Positions 8,393 to 17,389 are shown, counted from the stretch's first letter. The stretch: DNA of 64,000 nt from Bradyrhizobium sp. SZCCHNS1050 (GCF_032484785.1 NZ_JAUETR010000001.1:4281501-4345500), one strand, 5' to 3'. The notes: generated by a model from the letters alone, not told the origin. Made by a program: numbers and translations.

Positions 8393-10108
8393 ATGCCGGT
8401 ACAGAATGCCGAAATTGCAGAGATGTTCGACCAGACCGCCGAACTTCTCGAGATCAAAGGCGACAATCCGTTTCGTTCGCGGGCCTATCGCAATGCTGCG
8501 CGGGTGATTGAACGTCTGCCCAAGAGCATCACCAACCTCTTGAAGGCGGGTGAGGATCTTTCCGAGCTGCCAGGTATCGGCAAGGATCTGGCAGGAAAGA
8601 TCGAAACGATCGTCGCAACCCATCATTTCGATGTGCTGGACAAGCTCAAGCGTGAACTGCCCGGCGATCTCGGAGAGATCGCGGCACTCCCGGGCTTGGG
8701 TCCGAAACGCGTCAAACTGCTCTACGACAAGCTGGGCGTGCGGTCACTCGCGGACCTCAGGCGCGCGGTGAGGTCGGGTCGGCTGAGAGAGCTTCGGGGC
8801 TTCGGTGCCAAGAGCGAGGAAAAGCTCACCGCGGCGTTGGCCAAGCCTCGAGCCGAGAGGCGCTTCAGACTATCCGAGGCCGAAGCCGAAGCGGAAGCAC
8901 TCCTCAGCTATCTGAGGCCAGACGCGACCGATGGACAGGTGATCGTCGCCGGAAGCTACCGTCGCAGGCGCGATACCGTCGGTGATCTTGATATCTTGAT
9001 GGTGGCACGTGACGGCCACGCCGCCGGCGGGAGACTCTCTCGATACGACAATGTCGCCAATGTGCTCGCTCATGGCGATACGCGGACGGCAGTGGTGCTG
9101 CGCTCCGGGCTGCACGTCGACCTGCGCGTTGTTCCTGAGGCCAGCTACGGCGCCGCGCTGATGTATTTCACCGGATCCAAGGCGCACAACATCTCCTTGC
9201 GCGGACTCGCTACCGACCACGGCTGGAAGCTGAACGAATATGGCCTGTTCGCCGGCAAGCGGCGCATCGCCGGAGCAACCGAGGAGGAGATCTATGGCAA
9301 GCTCGGGCTGCCCCTGATTCCGCCCGAGATGCGCGAGGATCGCGGCGAGATCGCGCTCGCAAGAGCAAAAAAGCTCCCGAAACTGATTACGCTGTCCGAT
9401 ATTCGAGGCGACCTGCACGTCCATTCCAAATGGACCGACGGCACCGCCGCGATCGCCGAGATGGCGACGGCCGCCAAGGCAAGAGGCTATGCCTATATGG
9501 CTCTGACCGACCATAGCCAACACGTCACAGTCGCCCATGGTCTCGATGCCGGACGTCTGTCGCGTCAGATCGACGAGATCGACCGTTTGAACGACCGGCT
9601 GGATGGATTTACGGTGCTGAAAGGCGCCGAAGTCGATATTCTGGCGGACGGACGGCTTGATCTGCCCGACAAGATCCTGTCGCGGCTCGATCTGGTCGTT
9701 GCTTCCGTTCACTACAAGTTCGAGCTCTCGCGCAAGATGCAGACCGAGCGCATCATCCGGGCGATGGACAATCGCCATGTCTCGATTATCGGTCATCCGA
9801 CCGGACGGTTGATCGGGGACCGCGAGCCTTACGAGATCGACATGGAAGCCGTCATTGCGGCGGCGGGCGAGCGCGGCTGTCATCTCGAGCTCAACGCCGA
9901 CCCGGACCGGCTCGATCTCAACGATATCCATGTTCATGCCGCCAAGTCCGCGGGCGTCAAGCTGGCGATCTCGACGGACGCACATTCGACGGCTGGATTC
10001 GCCAACATGCGTTTCGGCGTCGATCAGGCGCGCCGAGGCTGGCTCGAAGCCGCAGACGTCATCAACACTCAACCGTTGTCGCGGGCGAAGAAAATGCTGA
10101 AGCGCTAG
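8393..10108 (+). CDS. polX: DNA polymerase/3'-5' exonuclease PolX
   Basis: Family X gap-filling DNA polymerase with a PHP exonuclease domain, a base-excision repair enzyme. Order: helix-hairpin-helix region at residues 1-170 (ELPGIGKDLAGKIETIV, ALPGLGPKRVKLLYDKLGV), nucleotidyltransferase centre near residue 197 (GDLDILM, metal-binding aspartates), then a PHP domain from about residue 337 (GDLHVHSKWTDGTAAI, MALTDHSQHVTVAHGL) to the end. The length of 571 aa is typical of bacterial PolX. The ATG at 8393 is chosen because GGAGGTG lies 7 bp upstream; the open frame extends further without an RBS. A near-consensus FixK box lies in the 67-bp gap after pncB. All key metal-binding residues that I can see are kept. 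Confidence 0.94.
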   Translation: MPVQNAEIAEMFDQTAELLEIKGDNPFRSRAYRNAARVIERLPKSITNLLKAGEDLSELPGIGKDLAGKIETIVATHHFDVLDKLKRELPGDLGEIAALPGLGPKRVKLLYDKLGVRSLADLRRAVRSGRLRELRGFGAKSEEKLTAALAKPRAERRFRLSEAEAEAEALLSYLRPDATDGQVIVAGSYRRRRDTVGDLDILMVARDGHAAGGRLSRYDNVANVLAHGDTRTAVVLRSGLHVDLRVVPEASYGAALMYFTGSKAHNISLRGLATDHGWKLNEYGLFAGKRRIAGATEEEIYGKLGLPLIPPEMREDRGEIALARAKKLPKLITLSDIRGDLHVHSKWTDGTAAIAEMATAAKARGYAYMALTDHSQHVTVAHGLDAGRLSRQIDEIDRLNDRLDGFTVLKGAEVDILADGRLDLPDKILSRLDLVVASVHYKFELSRKMQTERIIRAMDNRHVSIIGHPTGRLIGDREPYEIDMEAVIAAAGERGCHLELNADPDRLDLNDIHVHAAKSAGVKLAISTDAHSTAGFANMRFGVDQARRGWLEAADVINTQPLSRAKKMLKR

Positions 10109-10117
10109 CCGGATTGT

Positions 10118-10131
10118 TTGATCCTTCGCAA
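10118..10131. promoter_or_regulatory. FixK-type box upstream of the second Gly/Tyr-rich gene
   Basis: TTGATCCTTCGCAA fits the relaxed rhizobial form TTG(A/C)-N6-(T/G)CAA. It lies 52 bp upstream of the ATG at 10184. Confidence 0.5.
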
Positions 10132-10183
10132 CGTTGCGCACGCGATGTTGCGTTCTCTTAGGCAACAGCACAGGAGGGGTGAA

Positions 10184-10513
10184 ATGAGCTTCGAGAAGAA
10201 GATTGGCACGGTTGCGACCGCGGCTGTCCTGACCCTCGCGCTGCTTGCACCGACGGGTGCCGACGCTCGCAACGGGCGCATTGCCGCGGGAATCGTCGGC
10301 GGCCTGGCTGCCGGCGCGCTGTTCGGCGCGGCCCTCGGCGGCGGCTATTGGGGGCCGTATCGCTATTACGGCTATCCGGGGCCAGTCTATTACTACCCAC
10401 CGGCACCGTATTGGGGGCCAGGACCGTTCTGGGGACCGTACGGATACGGCGACTGCTATGTCCGAGCTGTCCGGCACAGGCGGCATGTGCATTACGTGCG
10501 GGTCTGCTATTAA
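10184..10513 (+). CDS. Gly/Tyr/Pro-rich small exported protein
   Basis: Predicted exported protein of 109 residues, function unknown. A strong AGGAGGGG site fixes the ATG at 10184 (MSFEKKIGTVATAAVLTLAL). A signal peptide ends near TGADA; a Gly/Ala segment with glycine-zipper character (AAGIVGGLAAGALFGAALGG) follows, then a Tyr/Pro/Gly region (YWGPYRYYGYPGPVYYYPP) and a short C-terminal part with two Cys (DCYVRAV, VRVCY). It resembles the gene at 2521 in composition. The FixK-type box upstream ties it to the stress island. Confidence 0.78.
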   Translation: MSFEKKIGTVATAAVLTLALLAPTGADARNGRIAAGIVGGLAAGALFGAALGGGYWGPYRYYGYPGPVYYYPPAPYWGPGPFWGPYGYGDCYVRAVRHRRHVHYVRVCY

Positions 10514-10519
10514 ATCCGC

Positions 10520-10533
10520 TTGCACTCGAGCAA
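10520..10533. promoter_or_regulatory. FixK-type box upstream of the cytochrome c gene
   Basis: TTGCACTCGAGCAA is a perfect palindrome that fits TTG(A/C)-N6-(T/G)CAA. It lies 38 bp upstream of the cytochrome c ATG at 10572, a very common target type for FixK2 in Bradyrhizobium. Confidence 0.6.
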
Positions 10534-10571
10534 CGGGCGGGGCTGTTAGATTGCCGCGGAGAGCCAGACGC

Positions 10572-10919
10572 ATGTCGGGGCGTTTCAAGTTTCGGGCTCT
10601 GGGCCTCTTCGTCGGACTGCTCTCGTGTTGGCCGACAAACGTGGACGCCGCGAACCTCAGCAAGGCAGCGCAACGAGGCAGGACCATCCTGCAGGAAAGA
10701 TGCGGGCGCTGTCATGCGATAAAATCGGTTGGCGAAAGCCCGCTCGAGAATGCTCCGCCGATGCGCGATATCTACGCCCGGTTCAATCGGCGCGAGTTGC
10801 GGGCGGAGCTGTCGGAAGGCATGGTGTCGAAGCACAGGGACATGCCGCAAATCGAATTTTCCGACGAGGACGTGTACGCGATCATGAGCTACCTCTACAT
10901 TCTTGCAGTCAGGAAATGA
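10572..10919 (+). CDS. Small periplasmic c-type cytochrome
   Basis: Monohaem cytochrome c of 115 aa, probably periplasmic electron carrier. A signal peptide (FRALGLFVGLLSCWPTNVDA) is followed by the haem-binding motif CGRCH at residues 43-47 and a candidate distal methionine ligand in HRDMPQIEF, then the C-terminal helix DEDVYAIMSYLYIL. This is the class I cytochrome layout. The ATG at 10572 follows the region with the FixK-type box. It may pass electrons during oxygen limitation; its redox partner is not in the window. Confidence 0.87.
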   Translation: MSGRFKFRALGLFVGLLSCWPTNVDAANLSKAAQRGRTILQERCGRCHAIKSVGESPLENAPPMRDIYARFNRRELRAELSEGMVSKHRDMPQIEFSDEDVYAIMSYLYILAVRK

Positions 10920-11112
10920 ATGCTCGCTGCTCAGGAAAGCGCTGATCCCTGCACATCGAAGCTCACTTGGGAAGCTCACTTGGCCGGCTGCGCGGTCCAT
11001 TCGACGGTCCGGCGGCATCGCCGCTGGTCTGGCGACACGCGATTGGGCCGGTACGAAGGCGTCCCGTCGCTGAGTGCGCGGCGGACGTGCCGGGCGCGGC
11101 CAGATGACCGGA

Positions 11113-11538
11113 CTACGATTTCAATTCGCGGATCTGCACCGGCAGATGGTGCATCAGTTTCTCAAATTCACCGGGATCGAGCTTCTCCCACGCGATCTCG
11201 AACACCCCGCGAATGACGGTCAGCGGCGCGATGGGAAACTGCTGGGGCAGCTCCATGGCGACGTGATCCGCGAAGTCGCTGGCATGTCGCTCCTTGGTCG
11301 GCGTTCCCGCCGCGTGCCAGTTCTCGTAGTAGATCCCGCGCAGGAGGATCGGCAGCTGGGCGCCAAGCTTGATCGCCACCTCCGGAGGTACGCGATCGCG
11401 CAACGCATGCAGAACAGCCCGGAGCGCGTTGTAGGCCTGTTGACGACTACCGAGCTCCAGCTTCTCCTCGATCGCCTTGAGCCAGAGATTGGTCTCCTGA
11501 ATGGTGTGATCCAGCGCGGTGACGCCTGTTACGCTCAT
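11113..11538 (-). CDS. DUF2267 family protein
   Basis: Cytoplasmic protein of about 141 aa with a DUF2267 domain, an all-helical family of unknown function often encoded beside universal stress proteins. Conserved features are ALDHTIQETNLWLKAIEEKL, QQAYNALRAVLHALRDRVP, LGAQLPILLRGIYYENWH and AIAPLTVIRGVFEI-like helices (here FPIAPLTVIRGVFE). The start at 11538 is preferred because AGGAGAAC precedes it. It lies 104 bp downstream of the Usp gene on the same strand and is probably in the same transcript, under the FixK box at 12551. Confidence 0.86.
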   Translation of the reverse strand: MSVTGVTALDHTIQETNLWLKAIEEKLELGSRQQAYNALRAVLHALRDRVPPEVAIKLGAQLPILLRGIYYENWHAAGTPTKERHASDFADHVAMELPQQFPIAPLTVIRGVFEIAWEKLDPGEFEKLMHHLPVQIRELKS

Positions 11539-11642
11539 GATGCGTTCTCCTAGATTGGCCACAATAGAGGCATTCCGGATCGACGGCGTCTCCGCAATCA
11601 CGTCCGTTGTCATGATCGGTGAGCACGGATGTCAGCCTCGAT

Positions 11643-12497
11643 TCAATGTGACAGCAGGGTCGGGATCGTCATCGTCCTCAGCATTTCACGGGTGACGCCG
11701 CCGAAAATGCCTTCCCGCAGGCGGGAATGCCCATATGCCCCCATCACCAGCATGTCGAGACTTTCGTCGGCGGCCAGGGACAGGATGGACGGCTGAATTT
11801 CGGAATGCTCTGCCGTCAACTCGAGCAGCGTTGTCGTAAGTCCGGCGCGAGCCATATGTTCAGTCAGTTTCCGCGCTGAGGCCTCGGTGGGAGCAACCTG
11901 CGCCTCATTGATCGAAATCGTGACCAGCGCTTCTGCTTGAGAAAGAAACGGTCTTGCGTCCTTGAAGGCGCGGGCGGCAAGGCGGCTTCCATCCCAGCAG
12001 ATGCCGATACGGTTGGCCCTGAAGGTGCCGCGGAAGATATGCGGCACGAACAGGACGGGTCCGCCCGCCTGGAGCAGGATCTCCGTCGCAGTCCTAGTGT
12101 CGTAGCTGTCCTGTGTTGCGTCCGTCTGCAGGACCACCGTCAGTCCATAGAGCCTGGCCGCAGCGCCGAGCGCGGACGCGGCTTCACCGGGCAGGTCCTC
12201 GACCGAGCGGCTTGCGTGAGAGATGTTCGCATTCCGGGCTTCCGTCTCGAAAATGGCGAGTGCAGCCGCGCTGCGTTGGGCGGCGCGTTGCCGCTCCATT
12301 TCGAAGATCTCTGAAGCGGCGACTGCTGCGCCCGCGCCTCCATCGACCACATACGCGCTACTGGGCGGGATGTATCCGACTGCAATCGCATCGAGATGGG
12401 CGTCGAACCGGGCAGCCAACGAGACGGCGGCATCGACGACAGGCTGCGGTGGCTGCTCGGTCGGAATATACACGAGAATGTCGTTGATATTGATCAC
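11643..12497 (-). CDS. Tandem-domain universal stress protein
   Basis: Cytoplasmic Usp family protein of 284 aa with two Usp-like folds. The first covers residues 1-140 and is degenerate. The second, residues about 160-284, keeps the nucleotide-binding signature GAYGHSRLREGIFGGVTREM. The frame opens with GTG at 12497 preceded by GGAGGGAGG, so the non-ATG start is well supported. A perfect FixK/FNR box lies 54 bp upstream. Such proteins in alphaproteobacteria are commonly induced by low oxygen. The DUF2267 gene follows on the same strand. Confidence 0.92.
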   Translation of the reverse strand: MININDILVYIPTEQPPQPVVDAAVSLAARFDAHLDAIAVGYIPPSSAYVVDGGAGAAVAASEIFEMERQRAAQRSAAALAIFETEARNANISHASRSVEDLPGEAASALGAAARLYGLTVVLQTDATQDSYDTRTATEILLQAGGPVLFVPHIFRGTFRANRIGICWDGSRLAARAFKDARPFLSQAEALVTISINEAQVAPTEASARKLTEHMARAGLTTTLLELTAEHSEIQPSILSLAADESLDMLVMGAYGHSRLREGIFGGVTREMLRTMTIPTLLSH

Positions 12498-12550
12498 GAC
12501 GACCTCCCTCCGGGACCCAATCCATACTCTCCGTCGGATGAAGCGGCATG

Positions 12551-12564
12551 TTGACTTGAATCAA
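12551..12564. promoter_or_regulatory. FixK/FNR-type box upstream of usp
   Basis: TTGACTTGAATCAA matches TTGA-N6-TCAA exactly and lies 53 bp upstream of the usp start codon at 12497 on the minus strand. Confidence 0.75.
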
Positions 12565-12653
12565 CAGTCAATGGCCGGCCGTCACCAGCCGGTCCGCCGC
12601 AAAGTTGTGCTCCGCTCGGGGGAGGGGGCACGGCCCCGTTTCGTGGTCTAGCG

Positions 12654-14276
12654 TCACACCGGAATTTCGGGTTCCGCTAGCCGTTCGCGCTTTGGCTCCG
12701 CGATTTCGGTCATCGTCGCCTCGGTGAGCAGGAGGATGCCGGCAACCGACACCGCGTTCTCGAGGGCTGTCCGAACGACCTTCGCGGGATCGACAATGCC
12801 GGCCTCGACGAGATCGACATATTGCTTGCGCGCGGCGTCAAAACCGAAATTGCCGACGCCACTCAGCATGCGCGCCACGACCACGCCGCCATCCGTTGCC
12901 GAGTTCTCCGCGATCTGGCGAGCGGGGGCCTCGAGCGCGCGCTTCAAGATCTGTACACCGGTCTTTTCGTCGCCTTCGCAGAGTGCTTCCTCCTTGCCGA
13001 CGGCTTCGATGCATCGAAGCAAGGCAAGCCCGCCGCCCGGAACGATACCTTCTGCAACGGCCGCCTTCGTCGAACTGATGGCGTCGTCAAGCGCCTCTTT
13101 TCGTGATTTCATCTCAGCTTCAGTCGGCGCTCCGACACGGATAACGGCAACCCCGCCCGACAGCTTGGCGAGCCGCTCCTCAAGCTTTTCCTTGTCGTAC
13201 TCGCTGGTCGTTTTCTCGATCTCGCGGCGGAGTTGTTGCAGCCGCGCATCGATCTGGCTGCGTTCGCCCTTGCTGCCGATCAGCGTGGTGTTTTCCTTGT
13301 CGGCAACTGCACGGGCGACATGTCCCAACTGCTGCAAAGTGGCGTTTTCAAGCTTCGAACCAAGATCGTCGGAGATGACCTGGGCGCCGGTGAGGATTGC
13401 AATATCCTGCAACATCGCCTTGCGTCGCTCACCAAAACCGGGCGCCTTGACGGCGCAGCCTTTGAGCACGCCGCGAAGCTGATTGACGATGAGCGTGGCC
13501 AACGCCTCGCCTTCAATGTCTTCGGCGATGATCAGGAGCGGTTGTGCCGATTTTGCGATCTGTTCGAGCAGCGGAATGATGTCGCGCAGGGCGCTGATCT
13601 TGTGGTCGCACAACAGGATGAATGGCTCTTCGAGAACCGCTTCCATGCGATCGGCATCGGTCACGAAGTAGGGCGACAGGAAGCCGCGGTCGAATTTCAT
13701 CCCTTCCACCACGTCGAGCGACGTTTCGGTGGTCTTGGATTCCTCCACCGAGATCACTCCATCGCTCCCGACTTTCTCGAGCGCATCGGCGACCAGCGCG
13801 CCAATCGATGGATCGTTGTGAGCCGAGATGGTGGCGACCTGAGCTCTTTCCGCCTTTGTCTTGACGGGGCGCGCCATGGCATGGAGGGCCGCTATCGTCG
13901 CGTGAGCAGCGCGGTCGAGGCCCCGTTTCAGATCGATGGCACTGGCGCCGGCGACCACGTTCCTGACGCCGTCGGCAAGAATCGCATGTGCCAGGATCGT
14001 CGAAGTGCTTGTTCCGTCGCCAACGAGATCGCCGGTCTTCTCCGCGGCCTGGCGCAGCACCTGCGCTCCGAGATTCTCCTCCGGATCCTTGAGGTCAAAT
14101 TCCTTGGCGATCGTGACGCCGTCGTTGCATACGATCGGGGTGCCCCAGCTCTTCTGGATCAACACTGATTTTGATTTGGGGCCGAGCGTCACGCGCACCG
14201 CGTCCGCAAGCAGCGAGGCTCCGCGCAGGATCTTTTCACGGGCCGCGGAATGAAACAGCACCTGCTTGTGAGGCAT
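12654..14276 (-). CDS. groEL: Divergent GroEL-type chaperonin (orphan, without groES)
   Basis: 60-kDa chaperonin of 540 aa. Conserved elements include [20 protein letters not shown], the ATP-binding [34 protein letters not shown] and [12 protein letters not shown]. It differs from the housekeeping form: SKSV for the usual [24 protein letters not shown], and a C-terminus [12 protein letters not shown] that lacks the GGM tail. No groES lies next to it and no CIRCE element is visible upstream. The ATG at 14276 has GAGGAG upstream; a TTG lies directly before it. A palindromic FixK/FNR box 64 bp upstream suggests oxygen-controlled expression. Bradyrhizobium carries many GroEL copies, one kind being co-regulated with nitrogen fixation; this is likely one of the specialised copies. 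Confidence 0.93.
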   Translation of the reverse strand: MPHKQVLFHSAAREKILRGASLLADAVRVTLGPKSKSVLIQKSWGTPIVCNDGVTIAKEFDLKDPEENLGAQVLRQAAEKTGDLVGDGTSTSTILAHAILADGVRNVVAGASAIDLKRGLDRAAHATIAALHAMARPVKTKAERAQVATISAHNDPSIGALVADALEKVGSDGVISVEESKTTETSLDVVEGMKFDRGFLSPYFVTDADRMEAVLEEPFILLCDHKISALRDIIPLLEQIAKSAQPLLIIAEDIEGEALATLIVNQLRGVLKGCAVKAPGFGERRKAMLQDIAILTGAQVISDDLGSKLENATLQQLGHVARAVADKENTTLIGSKGERSQIDARLQQLRREIEKTTSEYDKEKLEERLAKLSGGVAVIRVGAPTEAEMKSRKEALDDAISSTKAAVAEGIVPGGGLALLRCIEAVGKEEALCEGDEKTGVQILKRALEAPARQIAENSATDGGVVVARMLSGVGNFGFDAARKQYVDLVEAGIVDPAKVVRTALENAVSVAGILLLTEATMTEIAEPKRERLAEPEIPV

Positions 14277-14339
14277 CAATCGCTCCTCAGAAGGACGGCT
14301 TTCATCAGATCAAGATAGAAGTGACGCCGTTTTGGACGC

Positions 14340-14353
14340 TTGATCCTGATCAA
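14340..14353. promoter_or_regulatory. FixK/FNR-type box upstream of the orphan groEL
   Basis: TTGATCCTGATCAA is a near-perfect palindrome. It lies 64 bp upstream of the groEL start (14276, minus). It is also 154 bp upstream of the unknown membrane-protein gene at 14507 on the plus strand. Confidence 0.75.
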
Positions 14354-14506
14354 GCCTAGGCCTGGGAGCAACTCGCCGGTCGGATGCCGAGTGGTCTTGC
14401 ATTGCCCACCGAGCAAGCCTACGCTGTTGCAAGCTTTGGTAGAAAACAGCTTTGCTGCGGTAACGCGCCGCGCAGCTTGCGCTGCGAAATTCATTGGGAG
14501 CGGGAC

Positions 14507-15742
14507 GTGCGCTCTATTCCAATTCCTCGGCTCAATGGGGCTTTTTGGACCATCGTCCTTCAACTGATGGCCTGCTTGCTTCCCGGCCTCACCTGGGCCG
14601 ATGCTCCCAGCAAGCCGGCGTTGACGGTTATTCTCGCGCGCAATGAAATCCTCGCCGGCCAGACGATGGGCTTCAGCATATGGATCGAGAATGCGACCGA
14701 AGCCAGGATCATGGACGCGGGTCTTAGCTTGTTTGGTCCTCCTTCTTTGAAGATCGGAAGCCTCGGGCCAGACGGCACATGCGACGTGAAAGACACCATC
14801 GGTCTCGGCACCGTTGAGCCCGGTTCGACTTTGGTGCGCAGCAGAATGTGCCTCAAAGCCGATTCCAGCATCGCAGAGCGGGACGAGAACCTGGCGTTCA
14901 GTGTCAGTTATTCGCTCCAAAACGTGAAGGACAACAAAACGATCGCCGGCGCATCTGTTGCGGAAAAGAAGATGAGCATCGGTCTTTTCGGGACTGAGAG
15001 CGTGGGCGGTGTTTCGCTCCGCCTCGCGTCGTACGTCATTCCCGGCACGTTCTTCTTGATGATTTTGCGGCTATTCGCCCCCAAGGAGTCAAGAGTTGAA
15101 CTGGGCGCGACCGAGTCCGTTACACTCAGCATCTTTATCTCGACTCTTTTGTTCCTTGGGACGGCGTACCTCATTCCTTCCTTGCAGCTGCATTTTGCGG
15201 GGATCGGATCGACTGTGAGCGCGATCGCGTTTCTCGCGCTGTGTGGCGCTGCAATTGTGCTTGGCGGAATCTTGGCTGCCGTCTTGCAAGGTATTTCGAT
15301 GATCGGCGCCTGGGAGCGCAACGCGCGCATTGTCCAGGAAACCGACAGGGTCGGCCCGATCATTCAGAAAGCCGTGCGTGCGGCCGGGGGCAAGCTCGAT
15401 CCGGTTATGATGATCGCGGATGGCAAGCAATATTTCGGCTCGCTTGTCGTGCCTGCAAGCAATGGCGGCAGGATTTTGCTCGGCTGGTTTCAGCTCAAGG
15501 CGCCTGATGCGAAGTGCCGATCGGAAATGAAAGAATGGTTCGATAAAGACGAGTTCATCAAACCCATTGATGCAGCAGCCCGATGGGGAGTCGAACCGAC
15601 CATGTTCGACCCGATCAAGGAATCAAGAGCCGGCAATCTTGAGCCGACCGAATTTCTCTGGATGTACTTTGACGAAAAGGCAGCGCGGTTGCCGGCCGGG
15701 CGCGAGGATCTTGCACAAATGAAACCGCTCACCTTAACCTGA
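14507..15742 (+). CDS. Unknown membrane protein with N-terminal periplasmic domain
   Basis: I do not recognise this 411-residue protein. The GTG at 14507 is chosen because GGGAGCGGGAC lies just upstream. The N-terminus looks like a signal sequence or anchor (FWTIVLQLMACLLPGLTWADA). Residues about 35-160 resemble a beta-sandwich of the CARDB type with two Cys (TVILARNEILAGQTMGFSIW, GPDGTCDV, RSRMCLKA). Three membrane segments follow (ASYVIPGTFFLMILRLFA, SIFISTLLFLGTAYLIP, AIAFLALCGAAIVLGGILAA), then a soluble C-terminal domain of about 130 residues. Base composition is less GC-rich than its neighbours. A hairpin follows the stop, and a second unknown gene lies downstream, next to an integrase relic. 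Transfer is likely; function is open. Confidence 0.75.
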   Translation: MRSIPIPRLNGAFWTIVLQLMACLLPGLTWADAPSKPALTVILARNEILAGQTMGFSIWIENATEARIMDAGLSLFGPPSLKIGSLGPDGTCDVKDTIGLGTVEPGSTLVRSRMCLKADSSIAERDENLAFSVSYSLQNVKDNKTIAGASVAEKKMSIGLFGTESVGGVSLRLASYVIPGTFFLMILRLFAPKESRVELGATESVTLSIFISTLLFLGTAYLIPSLQLHFAGIGSTVSAIAFLALCGAAIVLGGILAAVLQGISMIGAWERNARIVQETDRVGPIIQKAVRAAGGKLDPVMMIADGKQYFGSLVVPASNGGRILLGWFQLKAPDAKCRSEMKEWFDKDEFIKPIDAAARWGVEPTMFDPIKESRAGNLEPTEFLWMYFDEKAARLPAGREDLAQMKPLTLT

Positions 15743-15752
15743 AGAGCCGGCC

Positions 15753-15776
15753 GGGACCGGCCTTGCGGCCGGTCCC
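15753..15776 (+). terminator. Perfect hairpin after the unknown membrane-protein gene
   Basis: GGGACCGGCC (15753-15762), loop TTGC, GGCCGGTCCC (15767-15776): a 10-bp GC-rich stem 11 bp after the stop codon. There is no T-run, so it may be a weak terminator or a transcript-end stabiliser. Confidence 0.45.
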
Positions 15777-15966
15777 AGGAGATCGCTGCCGCCTTGCTCG
15801 CCTGGTCGGTAAGCACTGGCGACATATTTAGGCAGTCGCCCAGCTGTACAGCTCGTTGAGAATAGCGCGCAAAGCGCGAGAAGACAATGGTTTGCGGATG
15901 ACCGGCGAAGCGAGATGCCGGGGATGCTGCGCTTGTGAGGAAATCGATCTTGTGAGGAAATCGATA

Positions 15967-17055
15967 ATGGCGCGCGCTGTCTATTGTGTTTTTGACGTCC
16001 ACCTCTGGTCGCAGCCGTTCGTTGCGGCCGATTTTGATCCACGGGTTCACTTCCTTTGGTCCTCTCGTGATTATCGCGAGATGCGCAGCCAGGGGGCCAA
16101 GATTGAGCTCGCGAACCTTGTCCTTCTTCCACTGAATGATGAATTCGACCTGCGTCGGAATCACTTCTGGCCGCGCTATCAGGCGGTCGCTAGCAATATC
16201 CCGGGGACCATAACCTCGTTTGGAGATGCCTGCGATCTCGTGTGGCCTCTACGCTGCAGGCCCAAGAATCTCGACTTAACGCTTAACGAGGCCGTGTGGC
16301 ACAAGGCGGGGAGAGTGCGGTCAACCATCTGGCTGTGGCCGTTCGGCTGGTCTTCCATGCTCGAGATCGACCTGCCTGCAGACGATGAATTTGACGGGCT
16401 GCTGGATATTGGAATCGCGTTGCGTGAGAAAGACCCGGCGCCTTTGCTCTTGAAGGGGAAGGCGGTCGGGGTATCAGGCGCGCTTGCTCATCTCTCCCAA
16501 CTCGTCAGGCAGGATCTGTGCACGCCGGCCGCACAGGGAAAGGCGATGGAAACGACCCGCCTTCCGCGCTACGTAGTCTGCGCGCTTGAACTGTCGAAAG
16601 GATTTCAGATCCGTGAGAACATTCCTGTAGCGGATCAGATGCTGTTGATCGGGGCCGTGCGTGGACAGGAACTCGACCTTGCCAAGTTTCTCAGCAATCG
16701 TCCGCTATTTACTCGGCTCGGCTACGGCAATTTTGCCGTTACCGATTTCGATGCGGGGACCGCAATCGTGCAGCGGCATTGGCAGGACCGGCCGGGCACA
16801 AAGCTCGAAAGCAATCATTGCTTCTACGTCAACACACGAAACTTTTTCTCGATTTTTCTGACACTTCACCGAATGATCGCCTACATCACCGTGAAATCAA
16901 AGGACGATGCAAGGGCGGTGGCGGCCGCATCGGTGCTTGCGTCGTTACCTATCGAGTACCATAACAAGCTCTGCTCGGATTTCGCAGCCAAATACGCGCC
17001 GCTGCACGGCGTTCCTGTTGCCGGCAATAAGAGTCCCGCTGGACCAGCTTCTTGA
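15967..17055 (+). CDS. Unknown soluble protein
   Basis: I do not recognise this 362-residue protein. The ATG at 15967 (MARAVYCVFDVHLWSQPF) is chosen because GTGAGGAAA precedes it; the open frame extends further upstream without support. No signal peptide or membrane segment is visible. Features are aromatic-rich blocks (STIWLWPFGWSSMLEIDLP, RLGYGNFAVTDF), a central segment KFLSNRPLFTRLGYGN, and a C-terminal helical part (KDDARAVAAASVLASLP). Codon use is less GC-biased than in the core genes around it. It lies 224 bp after the unknown membrane-protein gene, with a hairpin between, and just before an integrase relic and tRNA fragment, so the two genes are probably island cargo. Confidence 0.65.
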   Translation: MARAVYCVFDVHLWSQPFVAADFDPRVHFLWSSRDYREMRSQGAKIELANLVLLPLNDEFDLRRNHFWPRYQAVASNIPGTITSFGDACDLVWPLRCRPKNLDLTLNEAVWHKAGRVRSTIWLWPFGWSSMLEIDLPADDEFDGLLDIGIALREKDPAPLLLKGKAVGVSGALAHLSQLVRQDLCTPAAQGKAMETTRLPRYVVCALELSKGFQIRENIPVADQMLLIGAVRGQELDLAKFLSNRPLFTRLGYGNFAVTDFDAGTAIVQRHWQDRPGTKLESNHCFYVNTRNFFSIFLTLHRMIAYITVKSKDDARAVAAASVLASLPIEYHNKLCSDFAAKYAPLHGVPVAGNKSPAGPAS

Positions 17056-17389
17056 GGCAACCGTGTGCAGTAGTCGATACGCTGATCGTTCAGTGGATCG
17101 CAGGTCAAGGTGCGGGGACATGCGAGGCGGTCTTGGGCTAGGTGTGCCGCGTCCACATGTGCGTCGTAGGCCTTGCGGCGTATGCGGCGGGCTCAACGCG
17201 TCAATCGGCACCAGGTGCGCCTCGAAACATGTCCAAGACATCGTTCCACATTGCCGGCGTCATTCCCATTTCGTGGCGCACGTCCGGATAGAGCCTGAAG
17301 TGCGCGTCCAGCCCGGCAGCGTGGTACAGCTGCCGTGCGGGCCAACCAGCTTAACGACCGGCTCTGCGTCCTCGCCGCACGTGAAGCCA
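17056..17389. other. No gene seen; probable decayed integrase upstream region
   Basis: No reading frame here has a convincing start, composition or domain. The stretch leads into integrase-like coding sequence at about 17390 and probably contains its decayed N-terminal part, but I could not align it by eye. Confidence 0.4.

Noticed and set aside
8870..10687. 605-codon minus-strand open frame over polX
   Set aside because: It lies opposite a clear PolX with intact HhH, polymerase and PHP motifs.
14277..14384. CIRCE element for groEL
   Set aside because: No TTAGCACTC-N9-GAGTGCTAA-like inverted repeat is present.
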